Notes: generated from the sequence alone by a model not told the origin. Positions 14,237-22,280 are shown, counted from the stretch's first letter. The stretch is DNA of 49,460 bases from Candidatus Fibrimonadaceae bacterium (GCA_031281345.1 JAITFN010000041.1:1-49460), one strand, 5' to 3'. Translations and numbers: made by a program.

Positions 14237-14871
14237 TGTCCAGAACATTTTTCATTGGCGATGTGCACGGCTGCGTAGATGAACTCGCAGAACTATTTGA
14301 AAAATTTTCCCCAAACGCCGAAGATAAAATTTACCAAACAGGAGATTTGATAAACAAAGGACCAAACAGCCCGGCGACCGTTGAATTTATTTTGGAACAC
14401 AACATAAAATGTGTTTTGGGGAACCACGAGGCAAAGCTTTTGCAAATTTTGAGCAAACCCGAGCAAGAGCAAAAAACACCAAAGGAGTTGCATTTTTTGG
14501 AGAACGTTCAAAAACCGCAGTGGCTTGCCGAAATAGTTTCAAAATTCCCTCTATGGATAGACACAGGCAGAGAAATTTTATTGCACGCCGGTTTGGAGCC
14601 AGGGAAAAAATCCTTGGAAGAGATGAACATCAGAGATATTCTGACTATAAGGCTGTGGAACGAAAAACCTTGGTACGAACAAGCCTCCTTTGCAGACAGA
14701 ACCGTTATCTTTGGGCATTGGGCTATGAACGGTCTTGTGGATTTTCCACACGCAAAAGGCTTAGACACAGGCTGCGTTTACGGAAAACTCTTAACTGGCT
14801 ACTGCCCCGAAGAAAACAGGTTTTACCAAGTTCCAGCAAAAAGGGAATATTCTAATATTAAATCCTATTAA
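14236..14871 (+). CDS. calcineurin-like metallophosphoesterase (ApaH/PrpE type)
   Basis: A 211-residue two-metal phosphoesterase with all motifs in order: GDVHGC (8-13), GDLINKGPNS, LGNHE, LLHAG, FGHW and LDTGCVYG. This set matches the symmetrical Ap4A hydrolase/serine-threonine phosphatase group, whose members act on dinucleotide polyphosphates or phosphoproteins. Substrate cannot be decided. The start is GTG at 14236, sharing one base with the upstream TAG, which implies translational coupling with the biotinyl protein. Confidence 0.88.
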   Translation: MSRTFFIGDVHGCVDELAELFEKFSPNAEDKIYQTGDLINKGPNSPATVEFILEHNIKCVLGNHEAKLLQILSKPEQEQKTPKELHFLENVQKPQWLAEIVSKFPLWIDTGREILLHAGLEPGKKSLEEMNIRDILTIRLWNEKPWYEQASFADRTVIFGHWAMNGLVDFPHAKGLDTGCVYGKLLTGYCPEENRFYQVPAKREYSNIKSY

Positions 14872-14941
14872 AAAACATAATACTCCGAAATTCTAATTCA
14901 GACCATTTTCTATATTGTTTCAAGCACAGGAGTAACAAACT

Positions 14942-15766
14942 ATGTTAGATTATGGGCTTGTTTTGGAAGGTGGTGGTTTGAGGGGTTTGTACACTTCTGG
15001 CGTTATTGATGCGTTTTTGGAAAAGGGCATAGAATTCCAACTTGTTATAGGGGTTTCTGCTGGAGCTGGCTATGGCTGCTCTCTTGTTTCAAGGCAGCAC
15101 GGAAGAAATTTGAGAATTTTAAAAGAATTCAGAAATGACCCTCGCTACTTATCTTTTAGCAGTTATATAAAAACTGGAAATTATTTTGGAATAGATTTTA
15201 TATACGATGAAATTCCCAAAACCATTCCTTTTGATACAGAAGTTTTTTTAACATCGCCAACACGTTTTATCACAGTTTGCTCCAATGTTGAAACAGGCAA
15301 GCCGGAATATTTTGACAAAGACGAGCATATTATAAAAGTGCTAAAGGCTTCTTCTTCCATTCCTTTTATGTGCAAAATAGTGAAACACAAGGGCAAAAAG
15401 CTCATGGACGGCGGAATAACAGATGCCATACCTCTAAAAAAATCCATAGAACTCGGCTGTTCAAAAAATGTGGTTGTTTTAACTCATCCAGAAGGCTTCC
15501 GCAGAAAAAATAGATTTCATCCTTCAATGTTATTTTATTTCAGGTATCCGAAATTTGCAAGAGCGATAAATTCTTATGTTGCTAGGTACAACAAAAATTT
15601 GGAATTTGTAGAGGAAGAGGCAAAAAAGGGCAAAATTATTTTAATTCGTCCAAGCAAAGATTTAAATGTTACAAGAACAGAAAGTGATTTGGCAAAATTG
15701 GAGAGACTGTATGAATTGGGCAAGTCAGATGCTATTGCCGCGCTTAGTAATCTTTGCGATATGTAG
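14942..15766 (+). CDS. patatin-like phospholipase (YjjU type)
   Basis: A 274-residue serine hydrolase with a Ser-Asp dyad. It has the oxyanion loop EGGGLRGLYTSG (9-20), the nucleophile Ser39 in GVSAGAGYG and the DGG triad block (MDGGITDAIPL, around residue 157). Length and start fit bacterial patatin family proteins such as YjjU, which are lipid acyl hydrolases. It has an AGGAG Shine-Dalgarno, and TTTTCTATATT lies farther upstream (14909-14919), so this mRNA has a leader. The next gene starts inside its 3' end. Confidence 0.88.
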   Translation: MLDYGLVLEGGGLRGLYTSGVIDAFLEKGIEFQLVIGVSAGAGYGCSLVSRQHGRNLRILKEFRNDPRYLSFSSYIKTGNYFGIDFIYDEIPKTIPFDTEVFLTSPTRFITVCSNVETGKPEYFDKDEHIIKVLKASSSIPFMCKIVKHKGKKLMDGGITDAIPLKKSIELGCSKNVVVLTHPEGFRRKNRFHPSMLFYFRYPKFARAINSYVARYNKNLEFVEEEAKKGKIILIRPSKDLNVTRTESDLAKLERLYELGKSDAIAALSNLCDM

Positions 15767-16127
15767 TTTTTTCTTTGCTTGCGAAGAAGAGCCGCAAAAT
15801 GCTCAGACTGCCCGCCCAGAACCTGTGCCTGGGCAAATAGTGATTTACAACAGCTGTGGAATTTTCGGTGCAGCAGAGGAATCCAGAAAATTTTTGAGTG
15901 CTCGGGGCTTTGATATTCTAACTGCAGACACAGACCCGCAATGGACAAACTACGAAGAAACAATCATAGCCATTCGCAATCCTCACTGGGCGGGCTACAA
16001 ACAGTTAAAAGAGAATTTAGACACAAAAAATTTTATAGTTTTGCAAGACACTTTAAGCGGAAACATAAGTGCAACTATTTTTTTGGGCAAAGATTATAGA
16101 AAAGTACTTAAAAAGAGGATTTTATGA
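15729..16127 (+). CDS. lipoprotein with LytR_C domain
   Basis: A product of about 132 residues. The open frame extends further upstream inside the patatin gene, but the ATG at 15729 gives a clean lipoprotein signal (MLLPRLVIFAICSFFFAC), so that start is chosen. The mature part carries the LytR C-terminal domain (IVIYNSCGIFGAAEESRKFL, then GFDILTADTD). This domain is found at the C terminus of LytR-CpsA-Psr proteins and alone in several phyla; its role is unclear. It overlaps patatin by 38 nt and rsfS by 4 nt. Its place just before rsfS suggests one transcript. Confidence 0.78.
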   Translation: MLLPRLVIFAICSFFFACEEEPQNAQTARPEPVPGQIVIYNSCGIFGAAEESRKFLSARGFDILTADTDPQWTNYEETIIAIRNPHWAGYKQLKENLDTKNFIVLQDTLSGNISATIFLGKDYRKVLKKRIL

Positions 16128-16522
16128 AGAGATACCCGGCAAGCGTGAAGATAGGCGCTCAAATTTTGTTTGAGCTTCGCGCTGAGAATGTTGAACTTTT
16201 GAATTTGCAAGGGCTATCTGGCGTTGTGGATTGGTATTTAGTTGGAACCTGCGAGAGCAGCGCCCAAATGCAGGCTATTTTAAATGAACTGCAAAAAGCA
16301 TACAAACAGGCAGGGGGCGAGCCTGCAAAAATTGAATACAAAGAACTAACACGCTGGGCAGTTTTGGATGCCGGAGACATTATGGTTCATCTATTTGAAG
16401 CAGAGCGCCGCACAGAAATAGCCCTTGAAGAATTGTGGAGCAAGGCAAAAAGAACCCTGCTAGCCGCAGAAGATTTTGCCGAGAAGAAAAAATCCAAAGT
16501 CAAGAGTACGGATTTTGTTTAG
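16124..16522 (+). CDS. rsfS: ribosome silencing factor RsfS
   Basis: A 132-residue Iojap/RsfS family protein. It binds ribosomal protein uL14 and blocks subunit joining when nutrients fall. Visible signatures are DWYLVGTCESSAQMQAI, the LDAGDIMVHLF segment and the final ALEELWSKAK. A lysine-rich tail follows. The ATG overlaps the upstream TGA (ATGA). Confidence 0.92.
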   Translation: MKRYPASVKIGAQILFELRAENVELLNLQGLSGVVDWYLVGTCESSAQMQAILNELQKAYKQAGGEPAKIEYKELTRWAVLDAGDIMVHLFEAERRTEIALEELWSKAKRTLLAAEDFAEKKKSKVKSTDFV

Positions 16523-16545
16523 AGATATTTATAATAAAATATTTT

Positions 16546-16915
16546 TTATTGTATAAAAGCTTTTACCTTTTCCAAATTTTCACCCGTAACTGTTTCAACT
16601 CTTTTATGTAGTTCAGCTGTAAATGTTTTTGCATTTTTTAATTGTTCCAACATTTCTGGTGTTATGTTAAAAGTTAGTATTTCTATAACATATTGCCCGC
16701 TTTGAACGTGTCTATTTGGATTATCGTCATTTAATCTATACATTTGATCGTCAATTTTTATGGAAATACCTTTAGCAAATATCCATCCTGTTGAATGAAC
16801 TTCAGCTCTAAAATAATAGTTAATAATTGTGCCATTCATTTAATGATGCACAGCCTGAAAGTGCAACCATCACAAATCCAATTGCCAAGCCACTAGAGAA
16901 GACTTTAGAAAACAT
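16546..16915 (-). pseudogene. lipoprotein gene broken by a frameshift
   Basis: On the minus strand a GAGGTGA Shine-Dalgarno precedes ATG 16915. That frame gives a lipoprotein signal (MFSKVFSSGLAIGFVMVALS, GCAS) but stops after 31 codons at 16820-16822. The body (16546-16839) continues in the next frame as a 97-residue hydrophilic domain whose first ATG follows directly on a TAA and has no Shine-Dalgarno. Removing one A of the TTAAATG run near 16840 would join the two. It is therefore a decayed lipoprotein, a sequencing error or, less likely, a shift site. The body has no family I know. Confidence 0.7.
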
Positions 16916-17035
16916 TTTTCACCTCTATTCTTTTTAACAATTATTAATATATATTATTTTAGGGAAACGCGGTGATTTTTAGGTGAAAAAAGTGATTTTT
17001 CTCGAAAAATGCCAAAAGTTCATTTTAATACATTC

Positions 17036-17332
17036 TTACGGAGTCCAATAGTCTCTTTTGCAATGTCTAAATATGTCTATAACTACCATTTCTTGTTTGT
17101 TCTTGCTATGTTCTATATGATAGTATATCTTATAATTTCTATGAACTAAAAATTCACGATATTCTGGATGTCTCTCATACTTCTTGCCTATAAAAGGCTG
17201 ATTTCCCAATAATTTAACTTTTTCTTTAATTGTCTCATAAAATTTTTTAGCTCTGCCAACAGAAAACTGTTTTATGTAATCAGCGGCTTCCATAAGTGCT
17301 TCAATTGCACAAGGCGACCAATTTACCTGCAT
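17036..17332 (-). CDS. RelE/ParE-family toxin
   Basis: A 98-residue toxin of the RelE/ParE superfamily: the N-terminal helices (WSPCAIEALMEAADYI), the FYETIKEKVKLLG block, and the terminal strands FLVHRNYKIYYHI, then VVIDIFRHCKRDY. ParE members poison gyrase and RelE members cut mRNA on the ribosome. The ending with FRHCKRD suits ParE/YoeB-like families, but the target cannot be read. Its start overlaps the end of the antitoxin gene by 10 nt. Confidence 0.85.
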   Translation of the reverse strand: MQVNWSPCAIEALMEAADYIKQFSVGRAKKFYETIKEKVKLLGNQPFIGKKYERHPEYREFLVHRNYKIYYHIEHSKNKQEMVVIDIFRHCKRDYWTP

Positions 17333-17496
17333 TTTGCTTCCAGCATTTTCATAACTACCTCATTAGGTACTAATCTTCCGGCAGCAATATCTTCTTTTGA
17401 GCGAAGTAAGTCACGTTCTATTTCCAAATGCTCTATTTCATCATTTAGCCGCTCTCTGCGGCTTGCAATTTTTGTTGCTACTAAAGGTTCATTCAT
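17323..17496 (-). CDS. antitoxin of the RelE/ParE pair
   Basis: A 57-residue protein (starts MNEPLVATKIASRRERL) encoded just upstream of the toxin. The start has a GAGGA Shine-Dalgarno and CTATATTA before it. It is charged and mostly helical (about 12-40). In addiction-module fashion its stop lies 7 nt inside the toxin start. I do not see a classical DNA-binding motif. The antitoxin role is inferred from gene order, overlap and size. Confidence 0.75.
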   Translation of the reverse strand: MNEPLVATKIASRRERLNDEIEHLEIERDLLRSKEDIAAGRLVPNEVVMKMLEAKCR

Positions 17497-17545
17497 AATA
17501 TTTCCTCGTATTAATAATATAGATAATTTCTAGATTATTTGGGGC

Positions 17546-18367
17546 GTGAATATACCTGCTATTTTCTTATGGATTTTGTTCCCTATTTTAGGGGTTTGCT
17601 GTGGCAGTTTTTTCAACGTGCTGATATACAGAATGCCGCGCAATATGTCCATAATAAAACCTGGTTCTCATTGCCCAATTTGCAAGCACCGAATTTTGCC
17701 TTGGCAAAACATTCCTATTTTGAGCTGGCTGTTTTTGGGTGGTAAATGCGCAAACTGCAAAGAGCCAATTTCAATTAAATATCCTTTGGTGGAATTCTTT
17801 GGATTGCAACTCGGATTTTTAGCCGCCATAATTGCAGAACCTAGCCCTTGGCAATATGCAAATATGGCTGAGAGTTTGCGTTTGTTTTGGCTTATGGTAA
17901 CTCTAATTCCCATTTTTGCCATAGATTTCAAGTATTTGCTTTTGCCAGATACTGTTACCATAGGCGGGGTTTTGCTGGGTTTTGCATTGTCTTTTTTTGA
18001 TGGTGGAATTGACTGGATAGATTCCTTGATAGGCATTGCTGCGTGCGGAGGAGGTTTGTTTTTGTTCTCTTTTGCTATTTCAATAATAATAAAAAAGGAG
18101 GGAATGGGTTTTGGAGATGTGAAACTTTTTGCCGGATTTGGTGCAATTATGGGTGCGGAACTAGCTTATGTAGCGTTGATAATAGGTTCGCTTTTGGCTT
18201 TGGCGGTGATAGTTCCGTTCAGATTTATAGCAAAAAAAGATATGACTAAACCCCTTCCTTTCGGGCCTTTTCTTGGGCTTGGCGCCCCAATTTCATATTT
18301 ATTCGGCTACAAAATTTTGGATGCCTACATAGGGATAGTGGACAAATTGCTCTCTATTTTTTCTTAG
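17546..18367 (+). CDS. pilD: type IV prepilin peptidase
   Basis: An inner-membrane aspartic peptidase that cuts and N-methylates type IV prepilins and type II secretion pseudopilins. The 273 residues have the N-terminal methylase domain with the CPIC...CANC zinc cysteines, and about eight membrane segments. The two catalytic aspartates are in DFKYLLLPD and GMGFGDVK. The GTG start at 17546 follows a TAGATT hexamer by 9 nt and has no Shine-Dalgarno. No pilin or secretion genes are nearby. Its 3' end overlaps a small gene on the other strand. Confidence 0.93.
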   Translation: MNIPAIFLWILFPILGVCCGSFFNVLIYRMPRNMSIIKPGSHCPICKHRILPWQNIPILSWLFLGGKCANCKEPISIKYPLVEFFGLQLGFLAAIIAEPSPWQYANMAESLRLFWLMVTLIPIFAIDFKYLLLPDTVTIGGVLLGFALSFFDGGIDWIDSLIGIAACGGGLFLFSFAISIIIKKEGMGFGDVKLFAGFGAIMGAELAYVALIIGSLLALAVIVPFRFIAKKDMTKPLPFGPFLGLGAPISYLFGYKILDAYIGIVDKLLSIFS

Positions 18368-18530
18368 TTTTTTCAGGCTCATAAACGTCTTTAATAGTAT
18401 CTATGCCCCAAGTGATTTTCTTGCTATCTGTCTTGGCTGCATCTTGCCCAGGAATTACAAAAGGCTTAGATGTCTTTTTCTCATTCCCATAAGTTTCCTT
18501 GATTTTTGCGATGTCCCAGCTGATTTTCAT
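18354..18530 (-). CDS. 58-residue protein made of two short repeats
   Basis: A small open frame with a GAGGT Shine-Dalgarno 6 nt before its ATG (18528-18530). The protein contains the same motif twice: KISWDIAKIKETYGNEKKT near the start and KITWGIDTIKDVYEPEKTKK at the end, joined by a Ser/Pro linker. The common pattern is I-x-W-x-I-x2-IK-x2-Y-x2-EK. It overlaps the 3' end of pilD by 14 nt, tail to tail. No family is recognised. Confidence 0.65.
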   Translation of the reverse strand: MKISWDIAKIKETYGNEKKTSKPFVIPGQDAAKTDSKKITWGIDTIKDVYEPEKTKKK

Positions 18531-18590
18531 AAAAACCTCGTGTGAAATGGTTCAAAATTATATATGCAAAAAGTGTGCCGAAAATTATTC

Positions 18591-18596
18591 TACATT
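18591..18596 (+). promoter_or_regulatory. -10-like hexamer of the Dam-type gene, near-leaderless
   Basis: TTATTC-TACATT is followed by 8 nt and the ATG at 18605. No Shine-Dalgarno is present. Same arrangement as at trmH. Confidence 0.45.
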
Positions 18597-18604
18597 AACA
18601 ATCT

Positions 18605-19546
18605 ATGACTTTAGAAACTTCATTTCAATCCCGTAAACAGATGTTTCTTGGTAAGTTACGAGGCTCAAGCGGCAAATACAAAAGGTATGCAGGTACGCCT
18701 CTTAGATATGCTGGAGGTAAATCGCTTGCCGTAGGTCATATAGTTGAACATTTACCTAATAAACTGAAACGCATTGTATCTCCATTTATCGGAGGTGGCT
18801 CATTTGAAATAGCCTGCGCAAAGGAATTAGGGCTTGATGTTATAGGGTTTGATATTTTTGAATTGCTTGTTAATTATTGGCAAATGCAAATTAAAAAACC
18901 AAAAAAATTATTTGAACGATTGAGTAAATTAGAAAATACAAAAGAAGAATATGAACGAATTAAAGATTTATTAAAAAAGGTTTGGAATAAAAAAAATGGC
19001 TATATAAAAAATAAACATTCCAAATTAGATTTAGCAGCATATTATCATTTCAATCACAATTTGAGCTATGGACCTGGATTTTTGGGTTGGATGTCTAGTA
19101 TTTATGTGGATAAAAAACGTTATTTGGCAATGCTGGAAAAAGTTAAAAATTTCAATGTTCCAAATTTGCAAGTTTACAAAGAGAATTTTGATACCTCAAT
19201 ACCAAAACACAATGGCGATTTTTTGTACCTTGACCCTCCCTATTTTTTAGATGGCGATAGCAAAATGTTTAAAGGGATTTATCCTATGCGCAATTTTCCT
19301 GTTCATCATAATAATTTTAGCCACGATAAATTAGCCGATTTATTGAAGCAGCATAATGGCGGTTTTATTTTGTCTTATAATGATTGCACTTGGGTTAGAG
19401 AAACATATAAAAATTTTAAAATAGTAGAAATTTCTTGGCAATATACAATGGGGCAAGGCGAAACTCGAATTGGCAAAAACAGGTTGGAAAGAAATTATGA
19501 TAATGAAAATGTAAAAACATCGCATGAGTTGTTGATAATAGGGTAA
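18605..19546 (+). CDS. D12-class N6-adenine DNA methyltransferase (orphan, Dam-like)
   Basis: A 313-residue adenine methylase. The SAM-binding start is LRYAGGKSLAVGHIV (about 34-48), motif I is SPFIGGGSFE (about 58-67) and the catalytic motif IV is DPPY in YLDPPYFLDG (about 208). These are in the D12 order of Dam and DpnM. No restriction enzyme is adjacent, so it is either a regulatory methylase or a relic of a restriction system. It is visibly more AT-rich than pilD upstream, suggesting acquisition. The recognition site is not deducible. Confidence 0.88.
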   Translation: MTLETSFQSRKQMFLGKLRGSSGKYKRYAGTPLRYAGGKSLAVGHIVEHLPNKLKRIVSPFIGGGSFEIACAKELGLDVIGFDIFELLVNYWQMQIKKPKKLFERLSKLENTKEEYERIKDLLKKVWNKKNGYIKNKHSKLDLAAYYHFNHNLSYGPGFLGWMSSIYVDKKRYLAMLEKVKNFNVPNLQVYKENFDTSIPKHNGDFLYLDPPYFLDGDSKMFKGIYPMRNFPVHHNNFSHDKLADLLKQHNGGFILSYNDCTWVRETYKNFKIVEISWQYTMGQGETRIGKNRLERNYDNENVKTSHELLIIG

Positions 19547-19548
19547 AA

Positions 19549-20946
19549 CTAAAAATCTCCCACCAACCTAATCCCCACAAATTCATTCCCACTTGGCGAA
19601 GACAAATCCGTCAACATCGCCTTCTTTTTGCAAGTATCAAAAGAATCTCCATAAGAACTGCCTGCAAAACTTGCAACACTAGTGCTTTCATTTTCTGGCA
19701 TAAGCCAAATAGCGGCATTGCCTGCAAAGTTTCTAACGCCATTTATGATAGGTCCTTCATAAACTTTTGATAATTTTCGGACTTCGCAAAAATTGTTTAA
19801 GTTTGAATTTGAATAAGTAGCAGCGAGTGCTTTCCACTCTTCTGTTGTGGGCAATCGCTTCTTTTTCCACTTTGCATAAGCAATGGCATCTTTTAAGTTT
19901 ATGTGCAGAACAGGATAATCTTCTAATTCTTTTATTTTTGCTTTTGCTGGAATTTCGCGTCCCGTTTCTTCGCAGAATTTTTTGTATTCCCCATTGCTAA
20001 CCTCATTTACATCCCAAATGATTTTACTCGTTTTGGGAATATCTCTTTTGCTCTCTTTGCCAAAAGAAAAATCAGAATGCAAACCAAAATAAAATCCAAA
20101 ACCTTTTTTAGCATTTCCTAGAATGGCAAGAGGAATAGAAATTTCAAGAGAAAATCCATTGCTCACCTGCAGCAATGCTCCGGGTTCTGCGTAAAATATA
20201 TGGCTTTTCAATGGCAAGTGAATTTTCTCTCGCACCGCCAAATATGGCAAAAATATATGCTCAATTGGCATACCTGCACGCAAATAGAATTCCGCTTTTT
20301 CCTGTTTTGAATATTCGTAAACCAAGTTTTCCAACAGATTTAAAAACAGCACATTTTGCTCTGCCAAAATTACAGCACGCACAGCGGAGAAGCCGGAACC
20401 TCTTGGGCTTATCCAGTCTAGGGCTATGCCTATCTGCAATGGAAAATAATTGTATTGCAAGCCTAGCAAAAAATTATTTATCTCCCGTTCCTGAACAGGA
20501 AAGGCAAGCCTTGCTCCAAAGCCAAAAGGCAAACCCAAACGAAAGTCAAAAGGCATTGTATAAATGGCATTTGGGCTAAATTCGTTGAAATACAAAAAGC
20601 CGGCATTTGTCTCTATATGATATTCCGAGGGAGACAGGGAATAAGCATCGCGAACTTGGTTTCTTCGCAAAAAATCGTGGTTTATTTCAAAAACACGCCC
20701 GTTGTGCAAAACAAAATTGTATGTGGCAGGAACAAAGCTCTCAATTGTTGGAATCAGAAAAGCAGTGTGCTCGCCTGTTAGCATAGCGGGATTTTCAAAA
20801 GGCGACCCAGATATTTCTTTCTCGGGATTGCCATCCAAAAATATGTTTGCGTTATCTGGACTTGTGAATATGTTCAGAGTAGCTCTTTCCCCGGCGGCAA
20901 GGAGCGTAGAACAGCAAAAAACGGCGCAAATAGCAAAAATGCGCAT
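19549..20946 (-). CDS. PEGA + C-terminal SUMF1-like exported protein
   Basis: A 465-residue protein with a cleavable signal peptide (1-18, LLAAG). Residues about 22-75 form a PEGA-type domain (ATLNIFTSPDNANIFLDG), found in many surface proteins. Residues about 105-315 are rich in aromatic-alternating strands and end in Phe-rich stretches, as in an outer-membrane or beta-sandwich domain. Residues about 328-465 resemble the formylglycine-generating-enzyme/SUMF1 fold (VSNGEYKKFCEETG, AYAKWKKKRLPTTEEWKAL). In bacteria this fold often has non-enzymatic surface roles, for example in gliding. Its stop is 2 nt from the convergent Dam-type gene. Confidence 0.72.
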   Translation of the reverse strand: MRIFAICAVFCCSTLLAAGERATLNIFTSPDNANIFLDGNPEKEISGSPFENPAMLTGEHTAFLIPTIESFVPATYNFVLHNGRVFEINHDFLRRNQVRDAYSLSPSEYHIETNAGFLYFNEFSPNAIYTMPFDFRLGLPFGFGARLAFPVQEREINNFLLGLQYNYFPLQIGIALDWISPRGSGFSAVRAVILAEQNVLFLNLLENLVYEYSKQEKAEFYLRAGMPIEHIFLPYLAVREKIHLPLKSHIFYAEPGALLQVSNGFSLEISIPLAILGNAKKGFGFYFGLHSDFSFGKESKRDIPKTSKIIWDVNEVSNGEYKKFCEETGREIPAKAKIKELEDYPVLHINLKDAIAYAKWKKKRLPTTEEWKALAATYSNSNLNNFCEVRKLSKVYEGPIINGVRNFAGNAAIWLMPENESTSVASFAGSSYGDSFDTCKKKAMLTDLSSPSGNEFVGIRLVGDF

Positions 20947-21273
20947 AAAAAACCTCTAAATAAGGCGATATAATAAAACGCTCCCCGTTTTTAAATATAG
21001 AAAAAATTTTCGTGCCTGTCCAAAAGATTTGCCAAGAAAACAGGCATTGTTAGAAAATTTTTAATGTCCGCAGGACAGCCCGTAGGGCGAACCCTGCCCA
21101 CGAAGTGAGATTGGCAGGGTGAGTAAAAAATTTGAAATTGGCAGGGTGAGTAAATTATCTGAACCTCATTTTGCATACAATTGTATGCCAAATATGCGAT
21201 TTTTACCTTTTTTGACAATATTTTCCAAATTTATAGCTATATTTATATTATAAGCCCCAAAATGAGGATATTT
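20947..21273. repeat. intergenic region with direct and inverted repeats
   Basis: 327 bp without a convincing gene. It holds two tandem copies of ATTGGCAGGGTGAGTAAA (starting at about 21110 and 21138, period about 28 bp). It also holds an inverted repeat ACCCTGCC/GGCAGGGT (21091-21098, 21113-21120) and small hairpins GTCC-gca-GGAC and GCCC-gta-GGGC (21066-21087). The related core CCTGCC/GGCAGG recurs at 21813-21828. A reading frame on the minus strand (20991-21218) is low in coding character and crosses the repeats, so I do not call it. Confidence 0.6.
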
Positions 21274-21804
21274 ATGACAGACCAAGAATTAAAAGATTTA
21301 GTTGCCAGCTTTGCAGAAGATAGGAAGGAAATTGCCGCTTTGCAGAAGGAAACTGATAGGATAATAAAAGAACTATCTAGGCGAATGGGTGGCGTAGATG
21401 AGAATATCGGCTCTCACGCGGAACAGTATTTTCAAAATATATTGATGGGAAAACTCTCTTTCGCAGGGCAAAAATATGACAAAATGATAGCGAATATGGA
21501 ATGCTGTAAAAATGGCATTTCGCTAATAGAATTTGACATTGTTTTGGTGAATGGCAAATCCGTTGCTATAATAGAGACAAAACACAGAATACATCCTAAA
21601 TTCGTCAAGGAATTAGCAGAAGAGAGATTGCCTAAATTCAGAGAGCTTTGGCCAGAATACTCTAAACACAAAATCTACCTTGGTATTGCAGGTTTTTCAT
21701 TTAATCAAAAAGTTTTGGAAGAAGCCGAAAAATATGGGATATGTGTGCTAAGGCAGGTAGGCGATAGCGTTGAGATAAAGACGAATAAATTGAGGGTTTA
21801 TTAG
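21274..21804 (+). CDS. PD-(D/E)XK nuclease-like protein with coiled-coil N terminus
   Basis: A 176-residue protein. Residues 5-40 are a helix-rich coiled coil. The rest shows a PD-(D/E)XK pattern: Glu50 in the first helix, Asp88 in IEFDIVLVNGK, and Glu101-x-Lys103 in VAIIETKH. Similar small proteins (DUF3782-like) are common in several phyla, and their substrates are unknown. The start at 21274 was chosen for the GAGGA Shine-Dalgarno 5 nt upstream; ATG 21262 is an alternative without one. Confidence 0.7.
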   Translation: MTDQELKDLVASFAEDRKEIAALQKETDRIIKELSRRMGGVDENIGSHAEQYFQNILMGKLSFAGQKYDKMIANMECCKNGISLIEFDIVLVNGKSVAIIETKHRIHPKFVKELAEERLPKFRELWPEYSKHKIYLGIAGFSFNQKVLEEAEKYGICVLRQVGDSVEIKTNKLRVY

Positions 21805-21812
21805 GCAAATTC

Positions 21813-21828
21813 CCTGCCTTTTGGCAGG
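21813..21828. terminator. hairpin CCTGCC-TTTT-GGCAGG
   Basis: A perfect 6-bp stem with a TTTT loop, flanked by AAATTC and GAATTT that extend the symmetry. It lies between convergent genes ending at 21804 and 21843. No long T run follows. It may stop transcription from both sides. Confidence 0.5.
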
Positions 21829-21842
21829 TAGGCTCATTGAAT

Positions 21843-22247
21843 TTACCAATTAAAAAAATCATCGCAATTATTAAATGCCTTGTCGTAGATGTAGTAGATT
21901 GAATAGATTGAGTAACCTTCTAGGTTGCATTTTAATTTATAACCACTTGGGCAAGAATCATAAAATTTACCACCCTTGTCTTCGCATTCTTCTTTGAGTT
22001 CGTCTTTATATTTGCTTGCCTCTTCTCCTGAAATTTCCTGACAAACATCAACCTTCATTTCTCTACATCCGTTACTACCGCCACCACCATCTGGATCGGC
22101 ATCATCGTCCCAGCACACAGATAGACTTGATAATCTACATGCCACCGCGTTTCCTCCTCCATCACTGCCACCACCCGATGAGCAGGAAAACGTGAATGTC
22201 AAGGCAAGCCCAAGGGTTGCCACCAATGCTAGTTTTGCGTTTTTCAT
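21843..22247 (-). CDS. Cys-rich lipoprotein
   Basis: A 134-residue lipoprotein: signal with Leu/Ala-rich segment and lipobox FTFSC (acylated Cys22). A Gly/Ser/Asp-rich linker follows, with two GGG stretches (about 24-60). The mature domain has at least eight Cys residues, fitting disulfides outside the cytoplasm. It has no family I know. The start has an AAGGAG Shine-Dalgarno with 6-nt spacing, but this site lies in one arm of a perfect inverted repeat (22253-22280), which may hide it in the mRNA. Confidence 0.8.
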   Translation of the reverse strand: MKNAKLALVATLGLALTFTFSCSSGGGSDGGGNAVACRLSSLSVCWDDDADPDGGGGSNGCREMKVDVCQEISGEEASKYKDELKEECEDKGGKFYDSCPSGYKLKCNLEGYSIYSIYYIYDKAFNNCDDFFNW

Positions 22248-22252
22248 AGAAA

Positions 22253-22280
22253 ACTCCTTAATAATTGTATTTTAAGGAGT
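22253..22280 (-). promoter_or_regulatory. inverted repeat that covers the Shine-Dalgarno of the Cys-rich lipoprotein
   Basis: On the minus strand ACTCCTTA (22280-22273) and TAAGGAGT (22260-22253) can form a perfect 8-bp stem with a 12-nt loop. The second arm contains the AAGGAG ribosome-binding site, 6 nt before the ATG. In RNA this would be an anti-Shine-Dalgarno hairpin. A dyad DNA operator is the alternative. Confidence 0.6.

Noticed and set aside
14409-14855. Arg-rich overlapping frame on the plus strand inside the phosphoesterase gene
   Set aside because: Out-of-frame shadow of a well-supported enzyme; composition is unlike other proteins in the window.
15666-15728. Upstream part of the LytR_C frame
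   Set aside because: It lies inside the patatin gene, precedes the signal peptide and has no ribosome-binding site.
19105-19113. DnaA-box-like TGTGGATAA in the Dam-type gene
   Set aside because: It is a single site inside a coding region without a cluster or AT-rich unwinding element, so no origin is claimed here.
21110-21155. Possible CRISPR-like repeat
   Set aside because: There are only two copies, spaced about 28 bp, with no unique spacers of regular length and no cas genes in the window.
20991-21218. Open frame of 75 codons on the minus strand
   Set aside because: It crosses direct and inverted repeats, has odd composition and no ribosome-binding site.
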